DNA of 64,000 bases. Origin: Oceanobacillus damuensis. GTDB lineage: Bacteria > Bacillota > Bacilli > Bacillales > Amphibacillaceae. The notes below the pieces were generated by a model. It saw nothing but the letters and a program-made list of their open reading frames with translations. It made no database searches and was not told where the DNA came from. Made by a program: the position numbers and the translations under genes. Shown here one piece after another: positions 47,932 to 57,361 of the stretch. Position 1 is the stretch's first letter; each line of letters opens with the position of its first letter. The stretch is from contig NZ_LQNF01000019.1 in the NCBI RefSeq assembly GCF_001618145.1, positions 18,530 to 82,529 of the forward strand, read 5' to 3'.

Positions 47932-49218
47932 ATGCAGAAATTGTTAGTTGAAGGTGGCCATGAACTGAATGGCGAGGTTCGTATCAGCGGAGCAAAGAAC
48001 AGTGCTGTAGCATTGCTTCCGGCATCTATACTGGCGGATTCAGAAGTTACCATTGAAGGACTACCGGAAATTTCAGATGTTCAGACACTAGGTGATCTGC
48101 TGGAGGAAATAGGTGGCAGTGTCTCCTTAAAGGGCCGGGATATGACCATCAATCCTGAAAACATGGTAGCAATGCCATTGCCAAATGGAAAGGTGAAAAA
48201 GCTGCGCGCTTCCTATTATTTTATGGGAGCAATGCTTGGTAAGTTCAACAAGGCTGTTATTGGACTCCCGGGGGGCTGCTATCTCGGTCCGCGTCCTATC
48301 GATCAGCATATTAAAGGATTTGAAGCACTTGGAGCTGAAGTTACAAATGAACAAGGCGCCATATACCTGCGTGCAAAAGAGCTGAGAGGTGCCAGAATTT
48401 ATTTGGATGTTGTCAGTGTCGGTGCAACGATCAATATCATGCTTGCGGCTGTTAAGGCAAAGGGTAAAACGGTAATTGAGAATGCGGCGAAAGAGCCGGA
48501 AATAATCGATGTTGCCACATTGCTCACCAATATGGGAGCAAAGATTAAAGGTGTCGGGACAGATGTGATCCGTATCGAGGGTGTTTCGGCATTGCACGGC
48601 TGCAAGCATACAATCATTCCCGATCGTATCGAGGCTGGAACATATGCCATTGCAGCAGCAGCCCAAGGGAAAGAAGTTATTATTGATAATGTTATTTCCC
48701 AGCATCTGGAGTCACTTATCGCGAAATTACGGGAAATGAATGTCACTGTGGAGGAAAGTGATGAACAGCTTTACATCGCCAGAAAAGGTCCTTTAAAAAG
48801 CGTTGATGTAAAGACACTGGTTTATCCAGGGTTTGCGACAGACCTTCAGCAGCCATTCACTTCCTTGCTAACGAAGGCAACCGGTACAGGCGTCATTACG
48901 GATACAATCTATTCCGCTCGTTTGAAGCATATCGATGAATTACGAAGAATGAATGCAGTAATCAAGGTGGAAGGCGGTTCTGTGATTGTTTCTGGACCAA
49001 CGCAATTGGAAGGAGCAAGAGTGAAAGCTTCCGACCTCCGCGCTGGTGCAGCACTGGTCATTGCCGGACTGATTGCCAACGGGATTACGGAAGTTACCGG
49101 CCTTGAGCATATTGACCGGGGTTATGAAAAGATTACAGAGAAACTGACAAACCTCGGAGCCAATATCTGGCGCGAAGAAATGACCGAACAGGAAATCATA
49201 CAGTTCCAAAACTCCTGA
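47932..49218 (+). CDS. murZ: UDP-N-acetylglucosamine 1-carboxyvinyltransferase 2
   Basis: A 428-residue EPSP-synthase-fold enzyme making the first committed peptidoglycan precursor from UDP-GlcNAc and PEP. Catalytic Cys116 lies in [16 protein letters not shown], the fosfomycin-sensitive loop, and the substrate Lys22-Asn23 in [14 protein letters not shown]. Location between tal and glpX marks it as the second paralogue (MurZ/MurAB of B. subtilis). GAGG is 7 nt before the ATG at 47932; the 35-codon upstream extension is not supported. Confidence 0.93.
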   Translation: MQKLLVEGGHELNGEVRISGAKNSAVALLPASILADSEVTIEGLPEISDVQTLGDLLEEIGGSVSLKGRDMTINPENMVAMPLPNGKVKKLRASYYFMGAMLGKFNKAVIGLPGGCYLGPRPIDQHIKGFEALGAEVTNEQGAIYLRAKELRGARIYLDVVSVGATINIMLAAVKAKGKTVIENAAKEPEIIDVATLLTNMGAKIKGVGTDVIRIEGVSALHGCKHTIIPDRIEAGTYAIAAAAQGKEVIIDNVISQHLESLIAKLREMNVTVEESDEQLYIARKGPLKSVDVKTLVYPGFATDLQQPFTSLLTKATGTGVITDTIYSARLKHIDELRRMNAVIKVEGGSVIVSGPTQLEGARVKASDLRAGAALVIAGLIANGITEVTGLEHIDRGYEKITEKLTNLGANIWREEMTEQEIIQFQNS

Positions 49219-49322
49219 CGAAGCGATTCGACCGTTTGGGGAAATGACTTTTATAACCATGACCAGCTCTTATAAATATATTCTTTTGGGATGAGTATAT
49301 TTTTTAAAAGGAGATGGAAAAC

Positions 49323-50291
49323 ATGGAAAGAAGTTTATCAATGGAATTGGTACGTGTAACAGAGGCAGCGGCATTGGAATCAGCCCGATGGATGGGAAGA
49401 GGTGTCAAAGACGAAGCGGATGATGCAGCAACGACTGCAATGCGCTCCGTCTTTGACACTATCCCGATGAAGGGTACAGTTGTAATTGGTGAGGGCGAAA
49501 TGGATGAAGCCCCAATGCTGTATATCGGTGAAGAACTGGGAACTGGTGATGGTCCGGGAGTTGACGTAGCAGTAGATCCGCTCGAAGGAACTGAAATTGT
49601 TGCACAGGGGACATGGAATGCATTGACCGTTATAGCGATTGCCGACAAAGGTACGCTGCTTCATGCACCCGACATGTATATGGACAAAATTGCGGTCGGC
49701 CCGGAAGCAGTCGGTATGATAGATATTAATGCCCCTGTCATCGATAATCTGAGAGCAGTTGCGAAAGCAAAAAACAAAAATATAGAAGATGTTGTTGCTA
49801 CAGTACTTGATCGGCCTCGTCATGCTAAATTAATCGCAGAGATCCGCAATTCAGGAGCGAGAATCAAATTGATTCCTGCGGGAGACGTGGCAGCTGCTAT
49901 CAATACAGCATTCGAAAATACCGGTGTTGACATTTTACTAGGCTCCGGTGGCGCTCCTGAAGGGGTTATTGCAGCAGCGGCACTTAAGTGTCTCGGTGGT
50001 GAACTTCAGGGGAAGCTATTGCCATCCAATGAAGAGGAAACAGAGCGTTGTGAAAAAATGGGCATCACTGACTTGAATAAAGTGTTTTATATGGATGATT
50101 TCTGCAGTGGTGATGATGCAATTTTCGCCGCTACAGGAGTGACCGATGGGGAGCTTTTAAAAGGGGTCCAATTCAAAGGCTCCAAAGCGACTACACAGTC
50201 ACTTGTCATGCGTGCAAAAAGTGGGACTGTCAGATTTGTTGACGGAGAACACAGCCTGAAGAAAAAACCGAACCTTGTTATAAAGTCTTAA
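49323..50291 (+). CDS. glpX: Class II fructose-1,6-bisphosphatase GlpX
   Basis: A 322-residue Mn/Li-type phosphatase of gluconeogenesis. The metal and substrate motifs [36 protein letters not shown] and [17 protein letters not shown] are all present. AAAAGGAG ends 9 nt before the ATG at 49323; the ATG at 49314 touches the binding site. Gene order murZ-glpX-rho equals B. subtilis, where the gene is ywjI/glpX. A terminator follows. Confidence 0.94.
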   Translation: MERSLSMELVRVTEAAALESARWMGRGVKDEADDAATTAMRSVFDTIPMKGTVVIGEGEMDEAPMLYIGEELGTGDGPGVDVAVDPLEGTEIVAQGTWNALTVIAIADKGTLLHAPDMYMDKIAVGPEAVGMIDINAPVIDNLRAVAKAKNKNIEDVVATVLDRPRHAKLIAEIRNSGARIKLIPAGDVAAAINTAFENTGVDILLGSGGAPEGVIAAAALKCLGGELQGKLLPSNEEETERCEKMGITDLNKVFYMDDFCSGDDAIFAATGVTDGELLKGVQFKGSKATTQSLVMRAKSGTVRFVDGEHSLKKKPNLVIKS

Positions 50292-50303
50292 GCTAAATGA
50301 ATA

Positions 50304-50334
50304 AAGGAAGCCAAATATAACTTGGCTTCCTTTT
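50304..50334 (+). terminator. Rho-independent terminator of glpX
   Basis: An 11-bp stem (AAGGAAGCCAA from 50304, TTGGCTTCCTT to 50332) with a 7-nt loop and a T-run. Confidence 0.88.
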
Positions 50335-50741
50335 CTAGCATTATATTATACTATGAAAAAGTTTAATGTAACATGGATACAGCAATAATATTCGCTAATT
50401 ATAAAAATGATATTGAATAATACCTTCTAAAAGAGTAATATAATATATGTTTAATAAAGGCATATCTTGGCTAATCTGTTTGTACACGGGAAAAACCATA
50501 CAAATGACGGCAAAGAGGATCTTAAGACTTCTATCTATAGCTTCTGTTAAACTCTGCATTTCTTCGAGGACACCCTTCCATAAGAAGTGGCATTATCAAA
50601 TCAATATACAGCAATTTTTTAAAATTTTATACTTATTAAATCTGGTTAATTAGGCGGTAATAAATAGCCACACAGCAATTTTTTCCGCAATAAATTAAAC
50701 CTACCTGACAAAAGATTATAAGGAATAGGCGTGGTGATTGA
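50335..50741 (+). promoter_or_regulatory. Leader region of rho with a sigma-A promoter
   Basis: TTGAAT at 50413-50418, a 17-nt spacer and TAATAT at 50436-50441 form a reasonable promoter, leaving a leader of about 290 nt. It contains a 68-codon open frame (50447-50653) without a ribosome binding site or familiar composition, which I do not call. A long leader would suit the rho autoregulation known in other bacteria; no specific structure is recognised. Confidence 0.4.
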
Positions 50742-52022
50742 GTGGAGACATTAACAATCTCGAACTTAGAGACAATGACATTAAAAGAAATCTATGCGTT
50801 GGCAAAAGAATATAAAGTATCCTATTATTCTAAACTGACTAAAAAAGAACTAATCTTTGCAATTTTAAAAGCACAGGCAGAAAAGGATGGCTTCCTGTTT
50901 ATGAATGGAGTGCTGGAAATCATTCCCTCGGAGGGCTTCGGTTTTCTGAGACCGATCAACTATTCACCAAGTGCTGAAGATATATACATTTCCGCTTCCC
51001 AAATCCGCCGTTTCGATTTAAGAAATGGGGATAAAGTATCCGGTAAAGTACGTCCACCTAAAGAAAATGAACGCTATTACGGTTTATTGCATGTCGATGC
51101 AGTTAACGATGAGGACCCCGATTCCTCCAAGGAACGTGTGCATTTTCCTGGATTGACGGCTCTATATCCAGACCGTGCAATTAAACTGGAAACAGAAGCA
51201 AACAAGCTTTCAACCAGAATTATGGATCTGATGACACCGGTCGGTTTTGGCCAGCGTGGACTTATCGTTGCGCCACCAAAAGCTGGTAAAACAATGCTGA
51301 TTAAAGAAATTGCAAACAGCATTTCAAAAAACCATCCGGAGGCAAAGCTGATCATCCTGCTTGTTGATGAGCGTCCGGAAGAAGTAACGGATATCGAGCG
51401 TTCTGTTGCACCTGATGTTGATGTAGTCAGCTCGACTTTTGATGAGGTGCCGGAAAGCCATATTAAAGTGTCCGAGCTTGTACTCGAACGCGCGATGCGC
51501 CTTGTTGAACATAAGCGTGACGTGATCGTGCTGATGGACAGTATTACACGCCTGGCCCGTGCATATAACCTGGTCATCCCACCAAGTGGACGTACGCTCT
51601 CCGGTGGTATTGACCCAGCTGCATTCCATCGTCCGAAACGCTTCTTCGGGGCAGCAAGAAACATTGAAGAAGGCGGAAGCTTCACGATTTTGGCAACAGC
51701 ATTGATTGAAACAGGATCACGAATGGATGACGTTATTTACGAGGAATTCAAGGGTACAGGGAATATGGAACTGCATTTGGCCCGCAGCCTGGCGGAACGA
51801 AGAATTTTCCCTGCAATCGACATTTTACGTTCTGGAACTCGAAAAGAAGAATTGCTTGTTGACAAGGGACATTTGGACAAAATGTGGGCCATCCGCAAAA
51901 CGATGCAGGATTCCCACGACTTCCTCGAACGTTTCCTGAAACGTTTGAAGGCTTCAAAGAGCAACGAAGAATTTTTGCAGGCAATGGATGAGGAAATGAA
52001 GCGCAAAGGCATGTCCAAATAG
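50742..52022 (+). CDS. rho: Transcription termination factor Rho
   Basis: A 426-residue hexameric RNA helicase. The N-terminal helical and cold-shock-like RNA-binding domains span residues 1-125 (GVLEIIPSEGFGFLRPI). The ATPase core has the Walker A motif PPKAGKTML near 180 and the conserved SITRLARAYNLVIPPSGRTL. It starts at a GTG after GGTGATTGA; length and N-terminus line up with B. subtilis Rho. rpmE follows with its own promoter. Confidence 0.96.
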   Translation: METLTISNLETMTLKEIYALAKEYKVSYYSKLTKKELIFAILKAQAEKDGFLFMNGVLEIIPSEGFGFLRPINYSPSAEDIYISASQIRRFDLRNGDKVSGKVRPPKENERYYGLLHVDAVNDEDPDSSKERVHFPGLTALYPDRAIKLETEANKLSTRIMDLMTPVGFGQRGLIVAPPKAGKTMLIKEIANSISKNHPEAKLIILLVDERPEEVTDIERSVAPDVDVVSSTFDEVPESHIKVSELVLERAMRLVEHKRDVIVLMDSITRLARAYNLVIPPSGRTLSGGIDPAAFHRPKRFFGAARNIEEGGSFTILATALIETGSRMDDVIYEEFKGTGNMELHLARSLAERRIFPAIDILRSGTRKEELLVDKGHLDKMWAIRKTMQDSHDFLERFLKRLKASKSNEEFLQAMDEEMKRKGMSK

Positions 52023-52079
52023 GGACGAGCAAAAACAAACCATTACCCTTAACTTTTGGGAAAATAAGTTTGCCCCCTA

Positions 52080-52108
52080 TTGCATTCGCAACACCAGACT
52101 GTTATAAT
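52080..52108 (+). promoter_or_regulatory. Sigma-A promoter of rpmE
   Basis: TTGCAT at 52080-52085, a 17-nt spacer and a perfect TATAAT at 52103-52108. Confidence 0.75.
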
Positions 52109-52114
52109 CTTTCT

Positions 52115-52204
52115 ATGTGAGTTTAGATAAGGTGATCATCACCTATGACGGCTCTTACAATAACTCTGTTTCTCAGGACTCAGGGCAAAAAGGAGTGGAA
52201 GAAC
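52115..52204 (+). ncRNA. Possible L31 leader RNA
   Basis: The 90-nt leader between the promoter and rpmE contains the palindrome GGTGATCATCACC (52131-52143) and further short complementary runs (GAGTT/AACTC). Ribosomal-protein L31 leaders are known in Firmicutes. I cannot confirm the family structure by eye. Confidence 0.3.
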
Positions 52205-52450
52205 ATGAAAAAGGATATTCATCCGGAGTACAGAAAAGTAGTTTTTCTTGATACTAGTTCAGATTACAAATTCTTGAGCGGATCAACTAGAGGATCCAAC
52301 GAAACAATCGAATGGGAAGATGGTAACACATACCCATTGATCAAAGTTGAGATCAGCTCTGATTCACACCCATTCTACACAGGTAAACAAAAAGCAGACA
52401 AAGTCGGCGGCCGTGTAGACCGATTCAAGAAAAAATATAATATGAAATAA
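52205..52450 (+). CDS. rpmE2: 50S ribosomal protein L31, type B (zinc-independent)
   Basis: An 81-residue L31 of type [20 protein letters not shown] at the start and [14 protein letters not shown] at the end. It has no cysteines, so the zinc ribbon of type A L31 is missing. It occupies the rho-tdk locus, where B. subtilis keeps its zinc-binding rpmE. AAAGGAG is 9 nt before the ATG at 52205; the 20-codon upstream extension is not supported. No Zur-type operator is apparent. Confidence 0.92.
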   Translation: MKKDIHPEYRKVVFLDTSSDYKFLSGSTRGSNETIEWEDGNTYPLIKVEISSDSHPFYTGKQKADKVGGRVDRFKKKYNMK

Positions 52451-52700
52451 GAAGGCTGAGGCGACTGACCAGAAGCGGCGGCATAAGCAAGGCACCGGAA
52501 ACGCTAAGGTTTTGGCGTTGTAGTGTGAATTGCTTATGACCGCAGCTTCTAGGAGCCGAAGCTGGACTATGTAAGAAAGTGGAGTCGACCGGTTAGGAGC
52601 GGATGCATAAGCAGGCGACCGTAGAGTGCGTGGTTTTCCCACTCGGAGTGTCTACTGCTTATGACCGCGCAGCTGGGCGACTTCGCTCTCTTGATCAAAC
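52451..52700. repeat. Two tandem REP-like hairpin elements after rpmE
   Basis: Two units, about 124 bp apart, each have GCATAAGCA (52481-52489; 52605-52613) and TGCTTATGAC (52531-52540; 52656-52665), with flanking AGCGG and CCGC extending the stem. The loops (about 40 bp) differ between units. The second unit ends next to a perfect 20-bp palindrome at 52691-52710. They occupy the space between rpmE and its terminator. Confidence 0.6.
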
Positions 52701-52717
52701 GTTTGATCAACTTAAAA

Positions 52718-52755
52718 AGGACAGGCAAAATGTCTATATTTTGCCTGTTTTTTTA
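52718..52755 (+). terminator. Rho-independent terminator downstream of rpmE
   Basis: ACAGGCAAAAT (52721-52731) pairs with ATTTTGCCTGT (52738-52748), followed by seven T. Confidence 0.88.
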
Positions 52756-52855
52756 CTTTGCAGTAAAGATCCATGTTTTTTTAAAACATAAATGCAGCTG
52801 ATCACGAATGCCGAGTTTTCTAAGCCGGCAGGAGCATAAACCAACCGAACTGCAT

Positions 52856-52913
52856 AAGTACAGCTAAGGCTGTGGACGCAATGCTTGGTGACAGTAAAGC
52901 TTTCTAATATAAT
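52856..52913 (+). repeat. Dispersed ~60-bp repeat, copy B
   Basis: Begins GCATAAGTACAGCTAAGGCT and ends TGGTGACAGTAAAGCTTTCTAA, a variant of the unit also found at 53674-53730. It sits 90 bp upstream of tdk. Confidence 0.6.
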
Positions 52914-53001
52914 GATAAAACATGTTAATTATGTCGAAATTAGTGGTAAACTAATCACTATACATAATGATTAATTATCCGCGACGAGAGGGGTTTACAA
53001 C

Positions 53002-53622
53002 ATGTATGTAATGAAACAAAGCGGCTGGGTGGAAGTGATATGCGGCAGCATGTTTTCCGGAAAATCAGAAGAACTCATTCGCCGCGTGCGCAGGGCAACC
53101 TATGCCAATTTGTCGGTTCGCGTCTTCAAGCCGGCCATCGATGACCGCTATGATGATACAGCCGTCGTCTCCCACAACGGCTCGTCCACGATTGCCCGAC
53201 CAATTAATAAATCCGTAGAAATTCTTGAACATATCGATAACAATGTAGACATTGTCGGAATAGATGAAGTTCAATTTTTCGATGAAGATGTAGTTGAAAT
53301 CGCAGAAGAACTCGCAAACAGAGGCATCCGTGTCATTGCTGCAGGACTGGATACCGATTTTCGCGGAGAACCATTCGGACCAATGCCAAAACTAATGGCA
53401 CTCAGTGAATCTGTAACTAAACTGAACGCAATCTGCCCGGTATGCGGCTCCCCCGCAAGCCGTACACAGCGCTTGATCAACGGAGAACCAGCATCCTATG
53501 ATGATCCAATTATCCTTGTCGGTGCATCCGAATCCTATGAACCAAGATGCCGCCATCATCATGAGGTGCCGAATAAACCAGCCAGCAATGTGATCAATAA
53601 TTTAATTAATACCGTAAAATAA
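53002..53622 (+). CDS. tdk: Thymidine kinase
   Basis: A 206-residue type II thymidine kinase of the dTMP salvage pathway. The P-loop [15 protein letters not shown] starts near residue 15, the DEVQFF Walker B near 90, the zinc-binding cysteines are in [14 protein letters not shown] and the C-terminal [14 protein letters not shown] is 8 nt before the ATG at 53002. It is flanked by two copies of a dispersed repeat. Gene order rpmE-tdk-prfA is conserved, here with one extra gene inserted before prfA. Confidence 0.95.
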   Translation: MYVMKQSGWVEVICGSMFSGKSEELIRRVRRATYANLSVRVFKPAIDDRYDDTAVVSHNGSSTIARPINKSVEILEHIDNNVDIVGIDEVQFFDEDVVEIAEELANRGIRVIAAGLDTDFRGEPFGPMPKLMALSESVTKLNAICPVCGSPASRTQRLINGEPASYDDPIILVGASESYEPRCRHHHEVPNKPASNVINNLINTVK

Positions 53623-53654
53623 AAAGAAGCATCCAACAGGGGGTGCTTCTTTTT
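53621..53654 (+). terminator. Rho-independent terminator of tdk
   Basis: AAAAAGAAGCATCC (53621-53634) pairs with GGGTGCTTCTTTTT (53641-53654) around AACAGG; it overlaps the stop codon region. Confidence 0.85.
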
Positions 53655-53673
53655 GGCAGATACTTTTGTATCT

Positions 53674-53730
53674 GCATAAGTGCAACTAAGGCTGTAACCG
53701 AAAGGCTTAGTGACAACCAAGTTTTCTAAA
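53674..53730 (+). repeat. Dispersed ~60-bp repeat, copy C
   Basis: Starts GCATAAGTGCAACTAAGGCT, continues GTAACCGAAAGGCTTA and ends GTGACAACCAAGTTTTCTAA. This is the best preserved copy in the window. Confidence 0.65.
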
Positions 53731-53807
53731 AAAATTGGCAAAAAAGAAGGGAAATTGTCATGCGTGATAGAAATAATAATGAAACAAAAGGAGTGTGATA
53801 TGATAAG

Positions 53808-54800
53808 ATGTTTTTTAAGCTATACGATAAGCAAATAGAGGTAATGCGTCTTAAGGCATTAGAAAGCCGAGTCCCGACCCACCACCCAAAAAAAGAAATG
53901 GTAGTACGTGATCTTAAAAAGAAAAAATCCGAAGTAGCTGGCGAAAAAGAACTGGACTACCCACTTGGTTTTCTTGATTCGGAGAAGTATCTTATCCTTC
54001 ACAATATTAGGCTTAAGGATGAGAATGGCTATTTTCAAATTGATACATTGGTGCTTGCTTCGAAATTTTATTTGATACTTGAAGTGAAAAATTGGCAAGG
54101 AACAGTCATATTCGATGACAACGGCCAGGTTATCCGCAAACGCAGTAACGAGGAGGAAGAAGGTTTTCCAAACCCAATTCCCCAAGTGAAAACCCAAACA
54201 TTCCGCCTCCGAAAATGGTTAAGGAAACACAGCTTCCCCGAAATGGAAATCGAATCCTTCATCGTCATCGCCTTTCCCAGTACAATTGTTAAATCTGCAC
54301 ATCCTGGGACCCGGATCCCCGAACAAGTAATCCTTAACAATCAAATCCATTTCAAAATACTGGAATTGGAAAAAAAGCCATACAACCACCAAACTTCCAT
54401 CGCCATCCTTCGTGAAGTGGCACAAAAATTATTAGAACAGCATACACCCACTAAGAGTAACCTTCTCCAAAAATATAGGCTCGACCATTCGGAATTAATA
54501 AAAGGTGTTTTCTGCCCGGAATGCCAGTTCATACCGATGATAAGGTCTAAGTATAAATGGACCTGCACCAAATGCGGAGCTTTTTCCCGATGCGCCCACC
54601 GCGCTGCACTCGAGGATTATCAGTTGTTAATTGGAAATACGATTACAAATAAGCAGGCACGGGAATTTTTATTGGTGGAGTCACCATATGCTGCAAAAAG
54701 AATCTTACAAAGTGAAAATCTGATCCAAATTGGCAATAAAAAAGGCAGGATTTACCGATTCGCCGATAAAAACCCGAATTCGCCGTTAAAACTGAAATAG
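53808..54800 (+). CDS. NERD (nuclease-related domain) protein with C-terminal zinc ribbon
   Basis: A 330-residue protein. Residues about 38-150 form a NERD domain with the restriction-like pattern GEKELDYPLGFL, IDTLVLASKFYLILEVKNWQ. A CxxC-CxxC ribbon follows at about 236-260 (CPECQF, CTKCGAF). NERD proteins are thought to act on DNA or RNA; the target is unknown. The gene is inserted between tdk and prfA, which are adjacent-block genes in B. subtilis. Its last codons (FADKNPNSPLKLK) are encoded by a repeat array. AAAGGAGTG precedes the ATG by about 12 nt. Confidence 0.8.
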   Translation: MFFKLYDKQIEVMRLKALESRVPTHHPKKEMVVRDLKKKKSEVAGEKELDYPLGFLDSEKYLILHNIRLKDENGYFQIDTLVLASKFYLILEVKNWQGTVIFDDNGQVIRKRSNEEEEGFPNPIPQVKTQTFRLRKWLRKHSFPEMEIESFIVIAFPSTIVKSAHPGTRIPEQVILNNQIHFKILELEKKPYNHQTSIAILREVAQKLLEQHTPTKSNLLQKYRLDHSELIKGVFCPECQFIPMIRSKYKWTCTKCGAFSRCAHRAALEDYQLLIGNTITNKQAREFLLVESPYAAKRILQSENLIQIGNKKGRIYRFADKNPNSPLKLK

Positions 54801-54855
54801 CGCCGATAAATAAGCGGGAATCGCCGATAAAATTAACAAAACCGCCGATAAACTG
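54761..54855 (+). repeat. Periodic array, CGCCGATAAA/CGCCGTTAAA family (array 3)
   Basis: Cores start at 54761 (CGCCGATAAA), 54781 (CGCCGTTAAA), 54801, 54822 and 54843 (CGCCGATAAA/CGCCGATAAA). The period is 20-21 bp. The first two units lie inside the 3' end of the NERD gene. Confidence 0.88.
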
Positions 54856-55030
54856 CGCAATAGCTGTGCACGGACCCGCGTCCTTGTTCCGCGCTCGCTT
54901 TGCCGCCCGCAGTCCTCGTGCATATTATGCTCCTGTAAGCACCACGCCCATCTTACGGACCGCCCCCGCTCCACACGCCCGCACCCTGCAGACCAGCACT
55001 CAAACACGCACCCAGCTCCCGAACCACGCA
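54856..55030. other. GC-rich, C-skewed intergenic patch before prfA
   Basis: About 175 bp rich in C on the plus strand, with ACCACGC/CACACGC/AACACGC words recurring at uneven spacings (cores at 54943, 54974, 55005, 55025). It contrasts with the AT-rich surroundings. No gene is visible; it may be a degenerate repeat array. Confidence 0.35.
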
Positions 55031-55060
55031 TTGACCACCGCACCCCCTATATACTATAAT
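55031..55060 (+). promoter_or_regulatory. Sigma-A promoter of prfA
   Basis: TTGACC at 55031-55036, an 18-nt spacer and a perfect TATAAT at 55055-55060, 30 bp before the prfA start. Confidence 0.7.
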
Positions 55061-55090
55061 TAGACTGTTAATCAGAAAGAGGTGTACGTG

Positions 55091-56161
55091 ATGTTAGATC
55101 GTTTACAAACATTGGAAGATCGTTACAATAAATTGAATGAGATGCTGAGTGACCCTGAAATTATCAGTGATACAAAAAAATTGCGTGAATACTCGAAGGA
55201 ACAGTCCGGCTTGGAGGACGTGGTTCAGGCTTATCGTGAATATAAAGATGTAACTGGCCAGTTAAAAGATGCAAAGGAAATGCTGAACGATAAATTGGAT
55301 TCAGAAATGCAGGAAATGGTGAAGCTTGAAATCGAGGAGCTTACCGAATCCAAAAAGGAATTGGAAGAACGAATGAGGATCCTCCTGCTTCCGAAAGATC
55401 CTAACGATGATAAGAATGTCATTATGGAAATACGCGGTGCAGCTGGTGGAGATGAGGCTGCTCTATTTGCCGGTGACCTTTATCGTATGTACTCCAGGTA
55501 TGCAGAGCAACAGGGCTGGAAAATTGAAGTGATGGAAGCAAGCTCAACAGGTGTCGGTGGCTATAAGGAAATCATCTTTATGATCAACGGAAGTGATGTG
55601 TATTCCAAACTGAAATATGAAAATGGGGCGCATCGTGTGCAACGTGTACCGGAAACAGAGTCGGGCGGCCGGATTCATACGTCTACTGCAACGGTTGCCG
55701 TATTGCCTGAAGCAGAAGAGGTGGAAGTTGACATCCATGAAAAAGATATTCGGGTGGATACATTCGCCTCCAGTGGACCTGGCGGGCAAAGTGTAAACAC
55801 GACAATGTCTGCAGTCCGTCTAACACACGAACCGACAGGAACGGTTGTGTCCATTCAGGATGAAAAATCCCAGATCAAAAATAAGGAAAAAGCAATGAAG
55901 GTCTTACGTGCCCGTGTGTATGATAAGTTTCAGCAAGAAGCGCAGGCCGAATATGATGAGAACAGAAAATCAGCGGTAGGCACAGGGGATCGATCAGAGC
56001 GTATCCGTACGTACAACTACCCGCAAAACCGTGTAACGGATCACCGCATTGGCTTGACCATTCAAAAGCTTGATCAAATCATGCAAGGAAAATTGGATGA
56101 ATTTGTGGATGCATTAATTATGGAAGAGCAGGCTAAAAAACTCGAACAGATTGGTGAATAA
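55091..56161 (+). CDS. prfA: Peptide chain release factor 1
   Basis: A 356-residue RF1 that ends translation at UAA and UAG. The peptidyl-tRNA hydrolysis motif GGQ is in [20 protein letters not shown] near residue 231; the glutamine is the substrate of PrmC encoded next. GAGGTG is 6 nt before the ATG at 55091, and the in-frame ATG at 55082 overlaps it. prmC starts one base after the prfA stop codon, so both are coupled. Confidence 0.96.
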   Translation: MLDRLQTLEDRYNKLNEMLSDPEIISDTKKLREYSKEQSGLEDVVQAYREYKDVTGQLKDAKEMLNDKLDSEMQEMVKLEIEELTESKKELEERMRILLLPKDPNDDKNVIMEIRGAAGGDEAALFAGDLYRMYSRYAEQQGWKIEVMEASSTGVGGYKEIIFMINGSDVYSKLKYENGAHRVQRVPETESGGRIHTSTATVAVLPEAEEVEVDIHEKDIRVDTFASSGPGGQSVNTTMSAVRLTHEPTGTVVSIQDEKSQIKNKEKAMKVLRARVYDKFQQEAQAEYDENRKSAVGTGDRSERIRTYNYPQNRVTDHRIGLTIQKLDQIMQGKLDEFVDALIMEEQAKKLEQIGE

Positions 56162-56162
56162 G

Positions 56163-57020
56163 ATGGCCGAACAAAAACAATTCGAAGTCCTTCGCTGGGC
56201 TTCTCTTTTTTTAGAAAAACATGATCGCGAATCGAGGGTTGCGGAAATCCTTCTGCAGCATCACCTCGGCGTTTCGCGATCGCAATTTTTCATGCTTATG
56301 CAGGATCAGGTCCCGACGGATGTTGCCGACCGATTCAAAAAGGATATTGAAGCACACGTGCTGACAGGTGTTCCTGTCCAGCATCTAATGGGGTATGAAA
56401 CATTTTATGGCAGGGATTTTACCGTGAATAAGCATGTGCTGATCCCAAGACCAGAAACCGAGGAGCTTGTCCTGCATGTGATCGAGTCTGCTAAGGATAT
56501 CGAAGCCGAACAATTGACAATCGTGGATATTGGGACGGGCAGCGGGATCATCGCTATTACACTTGCACTGGAATTGCCTTATTCACAGGTGTATGCAACA
56601 GACATTTCCGATGATGCGCTTGCAGTTGCCAGACAAAATGCCGCGCAATTACATGCAGATGTTACATTTCTAAAGGGGGATTTTCTGCAGCCGGTAATCG
56701 ATGAAAAAATCAGGGCGCATATCATCGTATCCAATCCACCTTACATTGCCAAATCAGAAGCTCTGTCCATATCAGATACGGTGAAAGATTTCGATCCGGA
56801 GCTTGCGCTATTTGCCGAGAACAATGGTTTGGCTGCTTATGAGAAAATAGTTGACCAGGCACCAGCAGCCCTACAGCCAAAGGCACTGCTCGCATTTGAA
56901 ATTGGGCATAAGCAAAGTGAAGCACTGCACGCAATCATCCATCAAACCTTTCCGGATAGCAACGTTAAAACGATTAAGGATATCCATAAAAAGAATCGCA
57001 TCGTGTCAGTGAAAATTTAA
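56163..57020 (+). CDS. prmC: Release factor glutamine methyltransferase PrmC
   Basis: A 285-residue SAM-dependent methyltransferase that modifies the GGQ glutamine of release factors. The SAM-binding motif VDIGTGSGIIAITLA is near residue 121 and the catalytic NPPY in IIVSNPPYIAKSEA near 191; the N-terminal helical domain binds the release factor. The start ATG at 56163 is preceded by GGTGAA inside the end of prfA. It is adjacent to its substrate gene, as usual. Confidence 0.94.
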   Translation: MAEQKQFEVLRWASLFLEKHDRESRVAEILLQHHLGVSRSQFFMLMQDQVPTDVADRFKKDIEAHVLTGVPVQHLMGYETFYGRDFTVNKHVLIPRPETEELVLHVIESAKDIEAEQLTIVDIGTGSGIIAITLALELPYSQVYATDISDDALAVARQNAAQLHADVTFLKGDFLQPVIDEKIRAHIIVSNPPYIAKSEALSISDTVKDFDPELALFAENNGLAAYEKIVDQAPAALQPKALLAFEIGHKQSEALHAIIHQTFPDSNVKTIKDIHKKNRIVSVKI

Positions 57021-57300
57021 CGTATTGCAGCAAACTTCCCGCCGGTTGGATGTGATAAATTGGCTTTTCCGAAGCAATGAAAATCTTTCGTCATGGAAAT
57101 GAGAAGCTCCGATTCAAGCATTAGCTATGCGGCGGGCCGGCCGGATCACACAATCCGCCCGCTCAATCATGCCCAACTGGACTATAAGAAAACTTGGCTA
57201 TCACTAAGCATTTCAGTACCAACCTCAGTTGCACTTATGCAGGCTGGCAAGTTTATACTTTCCTAACTGCCAAGAAAAATGATAAATTGCTAGAATACTA
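57021..57300. repeat. Repeat-rich intergenic stretch with copy D of the ~60-bp repeat
   Basis: 57187-57243 is the dispersed repeat in minus orientation (revcomp begins TGCATAAGTGCAACTGAGGT and ends ATAGCCAAGTTTTCTTAT). Before it, 57039-57145 has complementary ends CCCGCC (near 57040) and GGCGGG (near 57131), a further REP-like hairpin. No gene is seen; B. subtilis ywkF is absent here. Confidence 0.5.
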
Positions 57301-57330
57301 GTTTAAAAATAAATTCTCCTGTCCATACTG
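57301..57330 (+). promoter_or_regulatory. Forespore promoter of spoIIR
   Basis: GTTTA at 57301-57305, an 18-nt spacer and CATACTG at 57324-57330, fitting sigma-F/sigma-G. spoIIR is a sigma-F gene in B. subtilis. Confidence 0.7.
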
Positions 57331-57361
57331 GCAATTAAACAGTTGGAAAGGGGAATTTTTA

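Noticed and set aside
50447..50653. 68-codon frame in the rho leader
   Set aside because: No ribosome binding site, AT-rich random-looking composition and no family resemblance.
51077..51685. 202-codon minus-strand frame opposite rho
   Set aside because: Ser/Arg-rich shadow typical of antisense frames in Rho; no independent support.
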